Shown here one piece after another: positions 45,676 to 55,221 of a stretch of DNA of 64,000 nucleotides. Location: the NCBI RefSeq assembly GCF_002005305.1, contig NZ_CP014782.1, positions 1,550,001 through 1,614,000 on the forward strand. The letters are read 5' to 3'. How positions within the stretch are numbered: position 1 is the first letter of the stretch; each line of letters begins with the position of its first letter. The notes under the pieces were generated by a model. The model was not told the origin of the DNA and ran no database searches. It saw only the letters and a list, made by a program, of their open reading frames with translations. The translations under genes and the position numbers were made by a program. This DNA comes from Shewanella psychrophila (GTDB lineage: Bacteria; Pseudomonadota; Gammaproteobacteria; Enterobacterales; Shewanellaceae).

Positions 45676-48369
45676 TTAGGTTTCTAAACTAAATAGATCG
45701 AACCAATTTACTCGCTTTTGTTTTTCTCCTTCAAGCATGGCAGGTGTTTGCTGACCAAGCTTATTCAGATCGAGCTGTGAAGAGTCTCGATCATAAATCA
45801 GTTTTACCCACTCTTTTGCCCAGTCTTCAAGTTTATAAATGGTAGCGTTAGCCTGTGAAGCTTGGAGTTCTGGTTTTGAGTCCTGCTCAAGAGGACGGGT
45901 GATTTGAAAGTCAATCTCTGTCTTATCCAGTTTCCTAATTTGCATTCCTTCATCTGATTTACCTGTCACTAGGTACATTTGCGGGAATTGTTCTCCCACT
46001 TTCAGTTTCAGTAAATCGTATTTTTCGCAGGAATCGTACAGGGGTTGGTTGTCAGATATAAGTTGAACCACTTTTTTTTCATCGTACCGAAAGCCCACAT
46101 CGTTACCATCTAGTTGCATACTAAAGGGACTTAACTCGTGTGTATGTGCTACGCCAGCCGATTCGATAAGTGTAGTCACCTGATAGTCATAGAACGGGAT
46201 CATAAACCCTTTCCCCCCAAATGACAGGCCTTCGTTCATAGACCCTTCACCGGAATATACTGATGGAATATCTGCATGTTTCATAATGGCGTTGACGAGA
46301 GTATTGTCAAAAAATCCTTGTACGATCACAGCTTCCTTTCCGGACTGTGTTTTTAAATGGAATTGTTTGTAGTCACTCCCTCTCACGTTAAAGCTTGCTT
46401 TTGGTGTGAGCTCCAGACCTGCTTCACTTGCCTGCTCCGATAACGCTTCGATCTTTCCTGTTGCTAAAATGATGGGTATGTCGACGTTCGCTTGCTCTGT
46501 CATTGCTTTAAGAATATCAGCCAGAACACGCTTTCCTACGCTTAAATTTTGACCTTCATGTACATCATCGTAACGATAGAACTGTTGCTGATTAATCACC
46601 TGGGAATTTTCACGAGCCATCATAAGAGCGAAACGATTTTTAATAACTGAAACAAGGGGAGTGCCATTGGCAGGAGTTTCAGCTTGGCCGAGAGTATTCT
46701 GGATAATCCCCGAAAGTACATCTTTGATTTCCTGCTGGTTATCATCAACGTCAGCATTAGGAATGCCAAAACCTATACCGCCGCGAGATAAACCGGTGAA
46801 ATACGCATCATCAACCATGCTCACTCCAGCCATTCCTCCAATTTCACCGACTCTCAACACGTTTTCGTCTTTGGGTACAGACTTAAAAACAGACCCAACA
46901 TTGTACTGAATTTCAAATGTAGGTTTATGTTCTTTGGCAAGTTCCGAGACAATCTGATAGCTGAAGTTTGGATCCCATTGGCGATTAGCATTATGGTGCG
47001 TGACAACTTTAATGTCCTTATGGAGCAACTTGGCTATTGTGCTATTACCAATGGAGTATCGGTAATAATGCGCATATGCGTCGATACGTTCTTTTAACTC
47101 AGGATGCTTGGAAATAATTGTCTTATAGAGCATCTGGAAGTTCACGAGATCACCAAACCCAGCAATCGCATACCCAGTCATTAAAATTCGACCCTCGCTT
47201 TTTAAAAGCTTTTGACAAAATGCCCCAACGTTCTCCCGAAATTTCATGCTGAGTAATTCAGAGTCGACAGTATTAAAGTTATTTATACTGTACTTTTCCG
47301 CCATGAAATCTTGCTTCAGAGTCGCTGGCTTTTGGGTATCAAAAGCCAACGAAATTCCTTTGTGCGTGACTAGAATTTTCTCATCATCTAAGAGTGCCTT
47401 CTCTTTATTCCCTAGGCGTGTATTGATGTCTGATGGGGCATTGTGGTACTCAAAATACGGGCCTGTATTAGTGTAGTTTCCCAGTTTTTTGACCACTTCC
47501 TGATCCGTTGTTTCTGCATTGATACCAATTTTTTCAAGTGACTGGAGGAAAGATCCCAAGCGAAAGAAATTTGTTTTCTCTTGTTGATTGAAGTTCAGAA
47601 AAGCACCCGACAAGCTTGGTTCCATCTTCTTATCTTCCTGAGATCTCACTCCTGGGTATTCGTCTGTGCCATAGTGAACAACTTTGACAGTCGTACCAGA
47701 TTTGTCGAGACGCAGCCCCGTGTATGTCCTGTCAGCATCTTTCAAGAAATTGAACAGTTTTCCTGTCCCCGATATGCCTTCAAATTTAAGCTGATCTTTA
47801 ATATCATTTTGATATTTTTCGAACAAATCGTTGGACTTGATCACTGTGTTCGGCCCAATGTGATCATAACTGGGCATATTACTAAACTGTGCATGGGTAA
47901 AATTATTTACGTGATCATCTTCAAATTTACTTACATCAAGATTATGCGACTTTAATAACCGCTTCCACTCCTGCCGTGCCCCTTTTATGTTCTCTGGTGT
48001 CAAGTCGATACCGTTCATTATTGGCACCGTATTATTCCCTGCTGGAGCCTTGCGCGATAAATCCTCAAATTTATTTATTAAAGAGTTTACTTTTGTTTTT
48101 GATATGATGCCTTTCGTTATCGGTCCCGTATTATTCCTTGCTGAAGCCTTGTCCGATAAAGAATTAAATTTAGCTATTAAAGAGCTTACATTTCCTGTTG
48201 GCATTTGTCTCGAGGCTTCATGTCCACCATGATCGTCAGAAAAATTATCTGGAGGTAATTTAGCGTATTCTCTCTGTTCCTGAGGTTGTGCTTCGTGCAT
48301 AAGAACCTCTTCAGAGTCATGATTATTTTGAGATATAAGCAGTTTTTTTTTAAATTTAGATTTGGGCAT
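45676..48369 (-). CDS. Large candidate effector, 897 residues, possible GT-B glycosyltransferase
   Basis: No family is recognised with certainty. The N-terminus (MPKSKFKKKLLISQNN...) is polar, basic and probably disordered, as in type III effectors, with no signal peptide. Residues 61-121 hold two copies of a 28-residue unit (VSSLIAKFNSLSDKA... and VNSLINKFEDLSRKA...). Residues about 390-420 (GYAIAGFGDLVNFQ) and about 700-725 (YSGEGSMNEGLSFGG with MIPFYDYQ after it) resemble the acceptor-side glycine loop and donor-sugar motif of GT-B glycosyltransferases, so host protein glycosylation is a reasonable guess. AAGGAG is 7 nt before ATG. Only about 22 bp upstream is native: an IS66 fragment then begins, so the original promoter is probably lost. 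Confidence 0.7.
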   Translation of the reverse strand: MPKSKFKKKLLISQNNHDSEEVLMHEAQPQEQREYAKLPPDNFSDDHGGHEASRQMPTGNVSSLIAKFNSLSDKASARNNTGPITKGIISKTKVNSLINKFEDLSRKAPAGNNTVPIMNGIDLTPENIKGARQEWKRLLKSHNLDVSKFEDDHVNNFTHAQFSNMPSYDHIGPNTVIKSNDLFEKYQNDIKDQLKFEGISGTGKLFNFLKDADRTYTGLRLDKSGTTVKVVHYGTDEYPGVRSQEDKKMEPSLSGAFLNFNQQEKTNFFRLGSFLQSLEKIGINAETTDQEVVKKLGNYTNTGPYFEYHNAPSDINTRLGNKEKALLDDEKILVTHKGISLAFDTQKPATLKQDFMAEKYSINNFNTVDSELLSMKFRENVGAFCQKLLKSEGRILMTGYAIAGFGDLVNFQMLYKTIISKHPELKERIDAYAHYYRYSIGNSTIAKLLHKDIKVVTHHNANRQWDPNFSYQIVSELAKEHKPTFEIQYNVGSVFKSVPKDENVLRVGEIGGMAGVSMVDDAYFTGLSRGGIGFGIPNADVDDNQQEIKDVLSGIIQNTLGQAETPANGTPLVSVIKNRFALMMARENSQVINQQQFYRYDDVHEGQNLSVGKRVLADILKAMTEQANVDIPIILATGKIEALSEQASEAGLELTPKASFNVRGSDYKQFHLKTQSGKEAVIVQGFFDNTLVNAIMKHADIPSVYSGEGSMNEGLSFGGKGFMIPFYDYQVTTLIESAGVAHTHELSPFSMQLDGNDVGFRYDEKKVVQLISDNQPLYDSCEKYDLLKLKVGEQFPQMYLVTGKSDEGMQIRKLDKTEIDFQITRPLEQDSKPELQASQANATIYKLEDWAKEWVKLIYDRDSSQLDLNKLGQQTPAMLEGEKQKRVNWFDLFSLET

Positions 48370-48390
48370 ATTAATGCTCCTTGTATAAGT

Positions 48391-48565
48391 AAGGTCGTGA
48401 AATATTCAAAGACATTGATGCCTGCCTCGCTGGCACTGACTATCATTGACGTAATTATGTCTCCGATGGTCGCCCCGTGTAAGGTCTTATGGAACATCGC
48501 ATTCTTCCTGTCTCGCACAATGATTTTCAGCATTGCTTCGATAAGATTGTTGTCCAGTTTTACTT
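48391..48565 (-). pseudogene. IS66 tnpC C-terminal fragment
   Basis: On the minus strand the frame reads VKLDNNLIEAMLKIIV...NAMFHKTLHGATIGD...ASEAGINVFEYFTTL, the C-terminal region of an IS66 TnpC, closely matching the intact copy at 57330-57510. It is fused directly to the leader of the 897-residue gene. Confidence 0.85.
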
Positions 48566-48591
48566 GACCACTACAGATTACATCGAACACT

Positions 48592-48689
48592 GCCTGGAAC
48601 AGCTGTCTTACGCTGACTGCGATCTCAACAGCCTCTTACCCTGGAACATGGCTCTAGCCAAGACGTAGTTCACCGGACGCTCACGTACG
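48592..48689 (+). repeat. Duplicated right end of the second IS66-type element
   Basis: Nearly identical to 49305-49403, covering the last codons of tnpC (SLLPWNMALAKT) and the terminal repeat GGACGCTCAC. It immediately precedes the larger tnpC fragment. Confidence 0.8.
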
Positions 48690-49403
48690 ACTATCAAGAT
48701 GGTAGCCGTGCAAGCACCTGTGTGAGTCATTTTCTTGCCACAGAACAAACAGTGTTTAAGGGATATCTACAAGTTGATGGTTATGCGGGTTATCAGCAGG
48801 CCAGTAATAAGCTTGTGGGCTGTTGGGCCCATGCTCGGCGTAAGTTTAAAGAAGCGATAGTGTCACAAGGAAAAAACAAAACTGGCCAAGTCAGCAAAGC
48901 TGACATGGCGCTAAATATGATAGCTAAGCTGTATCGTATAGAAACGCAGATACAATCACTGAGCCTTGAAGAGCGCTTGTACTTTAGGCGTACTCACTCA
49001 CGTGCCCAGCTGGCGATTTTTAAGCAATGGCTGGAAAAATCAGCCCAACAAGTGTCAAATAAAAGTGCGCTGGGTGAAGCCATCTACTACAGCCTCAATC
49101 AATGGTCAAAACTCATTCGTTACACTGAGGATAGTCGGCTTAATATCGACAACAACCGTGCAGAACGTGCCGTAAAACCATTTGTGATAGGGCGAAAAAA
49201 CTGGTTATTTAACCACAATCACCGTGGCGCTGAGGCGAGCGCTATTTTATACAGCATGATAGAAACCGCAAAAGCCAATGGCTTAACCCCGTTCGATTAC
49301 ATCGAACACTGCCTGAAACAGCTGTCTTACGCTGACTGCGATCTCAACAGCCTCTTACCCTGGAACATGGCTCTAGCCAAGACGTAGTTCACCGGACGCT
49401 CAC
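48690..49403 (+). pseudogene. IS66-type tnpC, 5'-truncated, with right end
   Basis: The frame encodes GYLQVDGYAGYQQA...LVGCWAHARRKFKEA...DNNRAERAVKPFVIGRKNWLF...GAEASAILYSMIETAKANG, the C-terminal catalytic half of IS66 TnpC including the last Asp/Glu region. The N-terminal half is missing. The right terminal repeat follows at 49391-49403. With the left end at 42299 it brackets the 897-residue gene. Confidence 0.85.
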
Positions 49404-49569
49404 GGATCAACTAAAGAATCAAGGTATTCAATCAACGGTTTGGGGGACATATTAAATACAGGTTGGTTAAGATCTCTACTGTATACAGGTTTGAGGATTA
49501 ACTAACAACAAACAATGCTGACCCACATGCTCGACTGATCGATGTATGATCTAATTGCTCATAAAGTGA

Positions 49570-50340
49570 TCATGCGTTAGCCCTGGGGGTAACACCTATG
49601 CAAGCTGATGCATCTCGACCTCGGCTAAATGTGCCTATATCAGCACAGCCAAGGGCAATATAGAGATTAATCGCGTTTATTGGCCCTACACCTTCAAGTT
49701 TTAATAACTTCTGACACTCAGGATGATCCTGAATTGACATCTCTAAACAACGGTCATAGGTTGAGACTGTTTCGGCTAATGAGGTTAATTGATTCATAGC
49801 CTCATTAAGGGCCTCTCTAAATTGAAATGACAACTTATTAGTAGCGTCTTCTAATATATCTTCAATTGAATTTGCCATACCAGAAATGCTCTTTGGCACT
49901 CTAAAGTTTAATTCAAGCAACAGGGATGCGACTTGCTTGTGAGAGGCATCCCTTTGTTTTATAGCCAATTCTCTCAATCGCTTAATTGATTGTAATTGTT
50001 GTTCAACACTTTTACCCGTTATAAAGTTCACATCTGGCAGCATTGTGGCTTGAATGACTGCTAACGCATCATTTTTATCTGTTTTTTGATTTTGCCTGAC
50101 TGCCGATACTAATTTCGCTGAAATTAGGCGACCATCATGCCCCGACTCTATTGCTTTTTGTTTCCAATAATTGGATGTGCCACATGCTTCAAAAACGATT
50201 GTCGCTGGTGTTGATTCAAATAGCCAAGCTAGAAATTCATCCGGTGTCATTTCTGTATTAGACTGCACCTTTTTGTTTCTATAAACACAAACTTGAATAA
50301 CATCTTTAGCCAAATCAACGCCAACGATAGTATTGCGCAT
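49570..50340 (-). pseudogene. IS110-family transposase, C-terminally truncated
   Basis: 256 residues remain of the usual 330-350. The N-terminal DEDD domain is intact (VGVDLAKDVIQVCVYRN, EACGTSNYW, KTDKNDALAV), and the start of the Transposase_20 domain (LLKLEGVGPINAINLY...ACIGVTPR) is present. The C-terminus with its catalytic Ser (usually after QHSSGG) has been lost at about 49590. Confidence 0.85.
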
Positions 50341-50598
50341 GATAATACCCCCTGATTATATTTTCATTTTGATAATCATATTAACTTACTTTATTGGTGT
50401 GGGGAGTCCAATTATCTCACGATCTAACTAATCAATATCAAAAGACCTGCTGAGATAGCATTGCAACAAAGCCCCTCGACGAAAGGAGTCTTACATTAAA
50501 TCCTTTAATTATCAGAAACGTGGAAGGAAGCATGTTTTTTAAGCCAAATACCCTTAATTCAATGGCAGTGATCCTGACTTTACCCCTATCTTACGTCA
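50341..50598. other. Short intergenic stretch
   Basis: Promoter side of the IS110 remnant and 3' flank of the very large gene; no gene or clear terminator seen. Confidence 0.35.
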
Positions 50599-53500
50599 TT
50601 ATTTTAAAGCGTTGCGCCACTCGTCCAAGCTATAATGAACACTTACCGTTGGATAACGCAGACTATCAAAAGGACCAGAACTAACTTGCGAAAAAGAAAC
50701 TTTTTGGGTTTCTCTTTTTGCTGGTTGAACACTTATGTGGCCTCTGCATTCTCTGAGGTTCCCTGGTACTATATACTCCATTATAACAGAACCGCTTGCA
50801 CTGCTAGTTGAAGGCTCATCTCGCATCTTTAGGTCATCAACCTGGCTAATTTTAATATGTTGGCCCATATTTGTCATTAGTCTTCCCATTTCTTCTCCGC
50901 GCTCATTATAAACGACGACGCCACCTGCTTTGACTGTATGTTGCTCCTGATAAGTGATCGTTGGGTTTGTGGAAGCGGAGGTGGAAGAGGAAGCTAGCTG
51001 CTGATTGGCATCATCCATTGCAATAGCGGACCTATGGTGACTCGTTATTGCTTGCCTAGCAGATGGGTTACTCGGTCCACCGTTAGTAATAGCTTGTTGC
51101 CGTCGGGGACCATTCACAGCTCTACCAGATTGAGACGATTGTGCTTTCAACTCTCGCTGTTGTCTCTGAGCAAGCCCCGCCTGATATCTTTGAGCTTGCT
51201 CCGCCTGATATATTTCTTGATCTCGCCTTTGATGCTCAATCCTCGCACATTCGGACTCTCTCTCTTGTCTTATAGTGTTTTTTCTATTTGCTTCCTGAGT
51301 ATACTCATTACGTCTTCTCTGAGTGTACTCCTGATCCATTTGTTCGGAGCCCAGAGCTCTTTCCTTATCTTCCACTACTTTTGATTCATGTTTAGCTATT
51401 GCCTGTTTTAAAATATCTGCCTGTTTATGAGGGTTACCGTAATAGGTGCTCGCATCATCGACTGCTTTTTCCGCGCCTGAACCAGTCAAGCCTCGCTCTT
51501 TTAAAGCCTGTAATTGGTTTCGTTTATCAGTCTCCCTTTTAATATTTTCAATACGCAAATCATCCAGTCTTTTTGCTTTTTGATTAATCATCTCTTCCAT
51601 CTTGGTACGAGACAGAAAAATAGGTGGTAGCTTAGTTTCTAGTTCCAGACTTTTAAAAAGTGGCAGTGGCCTTTCTAGGTCTTGTTTTATTATTGGTTTG
51701 AGGTTTTTTTCTCCTAAGACAAACTGACTTAAAAACCTTGGTTTTCTATAGTAGTCTAAGAAACCCCTCTTGGCTTCCTTTGGTATCGAACGTAATAAGT
51801 ATCGGGATGCTGGTGCATGACTTTGTTGGTAAACCATTCCAAGTGAATATTTTGTTAAATTCTGAGGATCACTGACAAACTGACCTAATAGACGAGTCAT
51901 GTTATCGCGCATTTCTGTATCTTTTTCTTCTAAGGTACTGTTAATCAAACAATCAAAAACAGTTTTCTCATCACTAACACCTTGATGGCGCGATTGATTA
52001 AGAACTGAAGAGACTTCATCACGATAACCCTTTTCTAAAGCGTCACTAAGAACCTTTAAACCATAAAGTCTTAGCTCTTTTAACGCGGGACCTTGCTCTG
52101 GAAGATCAGAGGAATATTTAGACGATAGCATCGCATTGCGCATAGTTTGTTGGAAAACTTGTTTTTCTTCATCCGTAAGTGAACTATCCGAATGTGAGCT
52201 CAACGTTTCCTCAAAATACTGTAAGTTATCTCTGACTATAAAAGTTGTTTGTGCTCCTTTATTGAGTGTTCTAGCTCGGCTGATGGTTTCTGTTTTATGT
52301 TCTTTTGCAGCTATTCTCTTCCGCACACTGCTTGCTGAATTGTTGACAGTAGCTGATGCAGGAGAGCGGCCGTCTCTGTTATTACTCTCAGTACTATTTT
52401 TCCGAGAGAGTGGTTCAGAAGACGTAGTTTCTGGGTCGTCATTCTCTTTTGCAAACAGATTATGAAAGTAGTCTATATCCTTATCGGCTTCAGTGGCACT
52501 TTGTTCTTTGTTTAATAAACCTCTATGTTCAAATTGCTGATTGCCAAGGGGATAAGGTGTCATACCCGCATTTTGCCGTTTGAGCTTCTCAAGAAATTTA
52601 TCCAGTGGCGTGCTGCTGTCATGAGGCATCACTTCCTCTTTCATAACGTCCGCCACAAAATCTATTGTCGCCTGAGTAAAGCCTACGCCTCCAGATTGTT
52701 GACGTCTGACTATCTCTCCTAGTGCTTTTTGATAAAGGTCGCGATCTTTATCACCAATCATTTGATTTTCTTTTATTATAATCAATATTTCACGAAGTTC
52801 TCCTCGGTCGGTACGTGTTAGTTTCTGCTTACTCACTGCCTTAATGAGCTCTTTTACTTTTTTATCTTTCTTTCCTCCTTTATCAGAAACATACTTAGCT
52901 TCAACCGCTGTCAGCCCTTTTTCAATTATTGCAAAATCATCATTGTCGAGTTCTTCCTCATCGCATAGCCTAAGCGCGTCATCAACATACCCACGCGTTG
53001 TAGCATTGAGGTACTTCTTCCCCGACGTCTGCAACACTTTTTGGTATAGCCTCTCTACAGCGCCATCAGGTACAGCGCCATTTGAATCATCTAACTGCGG
53101 GAATTCATTTTTCAACTCTTGCCATAAGTTATCAAGATTGGGGTGTTCTTTCCCATATTCATCCATTTTGATCTGAACGGAAGCTAAAATCCCCTTTGTA
53201 GTAAGAAATTCATTATTACGTAAGCTATAGAAATGTCCAAAATTTCGTACACCACTCGTCCCCATTTCCAATGGTGCTTCTTGAACAATATCCAATTGCG
53301 TTCTTGCCTCAACACGACTTATGCCCAGCTGACCCGTGCCTTGATATTCACTCAGGCTATACACGTTAGTCCTTGGCAGAATGGGGGCATCCTCGTTTAC
53401 CCCTGATTGATGACCAATATAAGTGGTATTCTTATATCCTTCACATAGCGCATATAACACTTTTTTTTGTTGAATGCGGTTTAAATGATTTTCCTCGCTC

Positions 53501-54951
53501 ACCATATCATTCAAGAAGTAAACCTTAACACCTTGATCGTTTTTATAGTTTTCCCAGTATGTTCTATCTTCAATGCTGATTTGACTACCTATGATACAAA
53601 TATCTAATTTATCACCTCCAATCCTACCAAGCTGCTGTTGGACTTTAGGATCATTATTACTTCTCGCCTCCCTCAGACTATCTACCATGGATTTTAATGC
53701 CTGAGGATTGGTCGTATGACGGTATTCTCTTGGGTCCCATGTTTGGGAAGACTCACGAATATTAATGTTAAGTATAGCCAAACTGTTTTTACGTTTTTTA
53801 TCGTTGCTAATAATTGGGGAATCTATGCCTTTACTGCTTAAATATCTCTTAATATTTACATCTGTCCCAATATCATCTTCAAACACCTCCTGTACTCGCT
53901 GACGGACCTCTGGGTTTGTCAGCACATTGTCAAAGCTTTTGTAGTGAGTTTTGTTTATGTCGCCTACACTTCCCTTAATTTCTAACCTTTCTGCGTTAGT
54001 ACAGAAGACATAGTCTCTGCCTTCCTTGAACTGAGGGATTCCGGTCAGATGTTGTTTAATGGCGTTAACATTACGATTGAATCCCTTTTCTTCATCATTT
54101 TTAGGGTCATTAAAATATTCAAAAGAGGTTAATGGTCGCTTCTCCGCGCTAAGAAATATAGAATATTTGTAGTTATTCATATCGCCGCGCGCACTAGGAT
54201 GATAGGGCACGAAAGGCCTATTTGTATCTTTACACTGTTCTTTAAACTCTTTTATGGCATCTCGCCCACTTGTTAAATCAAACCAGCTATTTTTTTTCTC
54301 ATTTTCTTTAGCTTTAGAGTCAAAGTATTCAAGCTCATCCGTACCTTTAGCAAACAGACCATCTTGTTCTTCATAATAAATTTTTGCCTGTAAACCACCA
54401 ACTAGTTGTTTCACCTTCTTCGCGGCTAATTTTTCCTTTGGCCCCAGCTCCGCTTTATTAAACATTTCAAGAGCAATAAAGTATTCTGTTCGGCATTCAT
54501 TAAATGGCTCCAGCGCGCCTTTAACATCGAGTAAGCCGATGGCTTTGGGGGCTGTACGATAGTTGTCAATAAATTCTACCAGCGCTTGGGTCTTCTCTGG
54601 TGCTACTGTGGCCAGGTAGTTCTTTACAAGTTCGTATCCCTCGCCGGTGTTTTTTCCTCCTGACTGTGCTGAGGCTCCAGTGAGCTCATCTTTAGGGTTT
54701 GAGGGTATTTCATCAGTAAGTTCAGGACTTCGATGCCTAGAGTTAATTTTTCCATGTTTAGAAATGGCACCCGTAGATGCATCAGGAACGGTACTCGTAA
54801 ATGAAGCTCTTGGTCGAACAGTTTGTAAGGATACATAAGGGGGGGCCCGCCTCTGGGTATCTTCGAGATGAACAATCGGTGATTCAAGACCATCACCCTT
54901 CGTGGATGTCAATTTACTTTTGGATTTAGGCAAACTTTTATGTACTGGCAT
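50599..54951 (-). CDS. Very large candidate effector, 1450 residues
   Basis: Not assigned to a known family. The N-terminus (MPVHKSLPKSKSKLTSTKG...) is basic and disordered, with no signal peptide, like the start of the 897-residue neighbour. Residues about 110-620 look folded; they include PFVPYHPSARGDMNN, LAILNINIRESSQTWDPREY and VKVYFLNDMVSEENH...YIGHQSGVNEDAP, a layout reminiscent of glycosyltransferase-like Rossmann halves (inference). A Ser/Thr-rich linker lies near 850-900, an alpha-helical region near 920-1110, and a long charged coiled coil (about 1120-1275, with QRRRNEYTQEANRK). A Ser/Asn-rich tail ends in a small beta-like domain. ATG 54951 has AGAGG 6 nt upstream. Surrounded by IS elements. 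Confidence 0.7.
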   Translation of the reverse strand: MPVHKSLPKSKSKLTSTKGDGLESPIVHLEDTQRRAPPYVSLQTVRPRASFTSTVPDASTGAISKHGKINSRHRSPELTDEIPSNPKDELTGASAQSGGKNTGEGYELVKNYLATVAPEKTQALVEFIDNYRTAPKAIGLLDVKGALEPFNECRTEYFIALEMFNKAELGPKEKLAAKKVKQLVGGLQAKIYYEEQDGLFAKGTDELEYFDSKAKENEKKNSWFDLTSGRDAIKEFKEQCKDTNRPFVPYHPSARGDMNNYKYSIFLSAEKRPLTSFEYFNDPKNDEEKGFNRNVNAIKQHLTGIPQFKEGRDYVFCTNAERLEIKGSVGDINKTHYKSFDNVLTNPEVRQRVQEVFEDDIGTDVNIKRYLSSKGIDSPIISNDKKRKNSLAILNINIRESSQTWDPREYRHTTNPQALKSMVDSLREARSNNDPKVQQQLGRIGGDKLDICIIGSQISIEDRTYWENYKNDQGVKVYFLNDMVSEENHLNRIQQKKVLYALCEGYKNTTYIGHQSGVNEDAPILPRTNVYSLSEYQGTGQLGISRVEARTQLDIVQEAPLEMGTSGVRNFGHFYSLRNNEFLTTKGILASVQIKMDEYGKEHPNLDNLWQELKNEFPQLDDSNGAVPDGAVERLYQKVLQTSGKKYLNATTRGYVDDALRLCDEEELDNDDFAIIEKGLTAVEAKYVSDKGGKKDKKVKELIKAVSKQKLTRTDRGELREILIIIKENQMIGDKDRDLYQKALGEIVRRQQSGGVGFTQATIDFVADVMKEEVMPHDSSTPLDKFLEKLKRQNAGMTPYPLGNQQFEHRGLLNKEQSATEADKDIDYFHNLFAKENDDPETTSSEPLSRKNSTESNNRDGRSPASATVNNSASSVRKRIAAKEHKTETISRARTLNKGAQTTFIVRDNLQYFEETLSSHSDSSLTDEEKQVFQQTMRNAMLSSKYSSDLPEQGPALKELRLYGLKVLSDALEKGYRDEVSSVLNQSRHQGVSDEKTVFDCLINSTLEEKDTEMRDNMTRLLGQFVSDPQNLTKYSLGMVYQQSHAPASRYLLRSIPKEAKRGFLDYYRKPRFLSQFVLGEKNLKPIIKQDLERPLPLFKSLELETKLPPIFLSRTKMEEMINQKAKRLDDLRIENIKRETDKRNQLQALKERGLTGSGAEKAVDDASTYYGNPHKQADILKQAIAKHESKVVEDKERALGSEQMDQEYTQRRRNEYTQEANRKNTIRQERESECARIEHQRRDQEIYQAEQAQRYQAGLAQRQQRELKAQSSQSGRAVNGPRRQQAITNGGPSNPSARQAITSHHRSAIAMDDANQQLASSSTSASTNPTITYQEQHTVKAGGVVVYNERGEEMGRLMTNMGQHIKISQVDDLKMRDEPSTSSASGSVIMEYIVPGNLRECRGHISVQPAKRETQKVSFSQVSSGPFDSLRYPTVSVHYSLDEWRNALK

Positions 54952-54954
54952 CAT

Positions 54955-55141
54955 AAACCTCTAATGTATCACCAACCTTTCTACTTTTGGCTAGCATATT
55001 ATATAATAGTATATTGTCTAACTATAAAATGAAGCACAAACAGCAAAAGATCAAGGCGCAAAGATATCATAGAAAACCCCTCTGTCAGGATGATATAGCC
55101 GAACTAATTCCATGTCATCACCACAAAACGCACAAACCAAT
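54955..55141. other. Upstream region of the very large gene
   Basis: AT-rich segment holding TATTATATAATAGTATATTG (54999-55018), a plausible promoter core for the minus-strand gene, and the second copy of a ~95-bp dispersed repeat (55045-55138; first copy 41511-41604). No gene is supported. Confidence 0.4.
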
Positions 55142-55221
55142 GTGAGCTTACGAGAGCATAGTGCAACTTCTCAAATTTAATCTGATTTAATAAATAACAG
55201 ATTAAATTTGAGGTTCACTTA

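Noticed and set aside
48186..48590. 134-codon minus-strand frame upstream of the 897-residue gene as a separate gene
   Set aside because: Its first part is an IS66 tnpC fragment and the rest is the out-of-frame start of the 897-residue gene.
52844..53176. Plus-strand frames of about 110 codons inside the 1450-residue gene
   Set aside because: Low-complexity Ser/Leu/Phe translations antisense to a charged coding sequence, with no ribosome-binding sites; shadows of the real gene.
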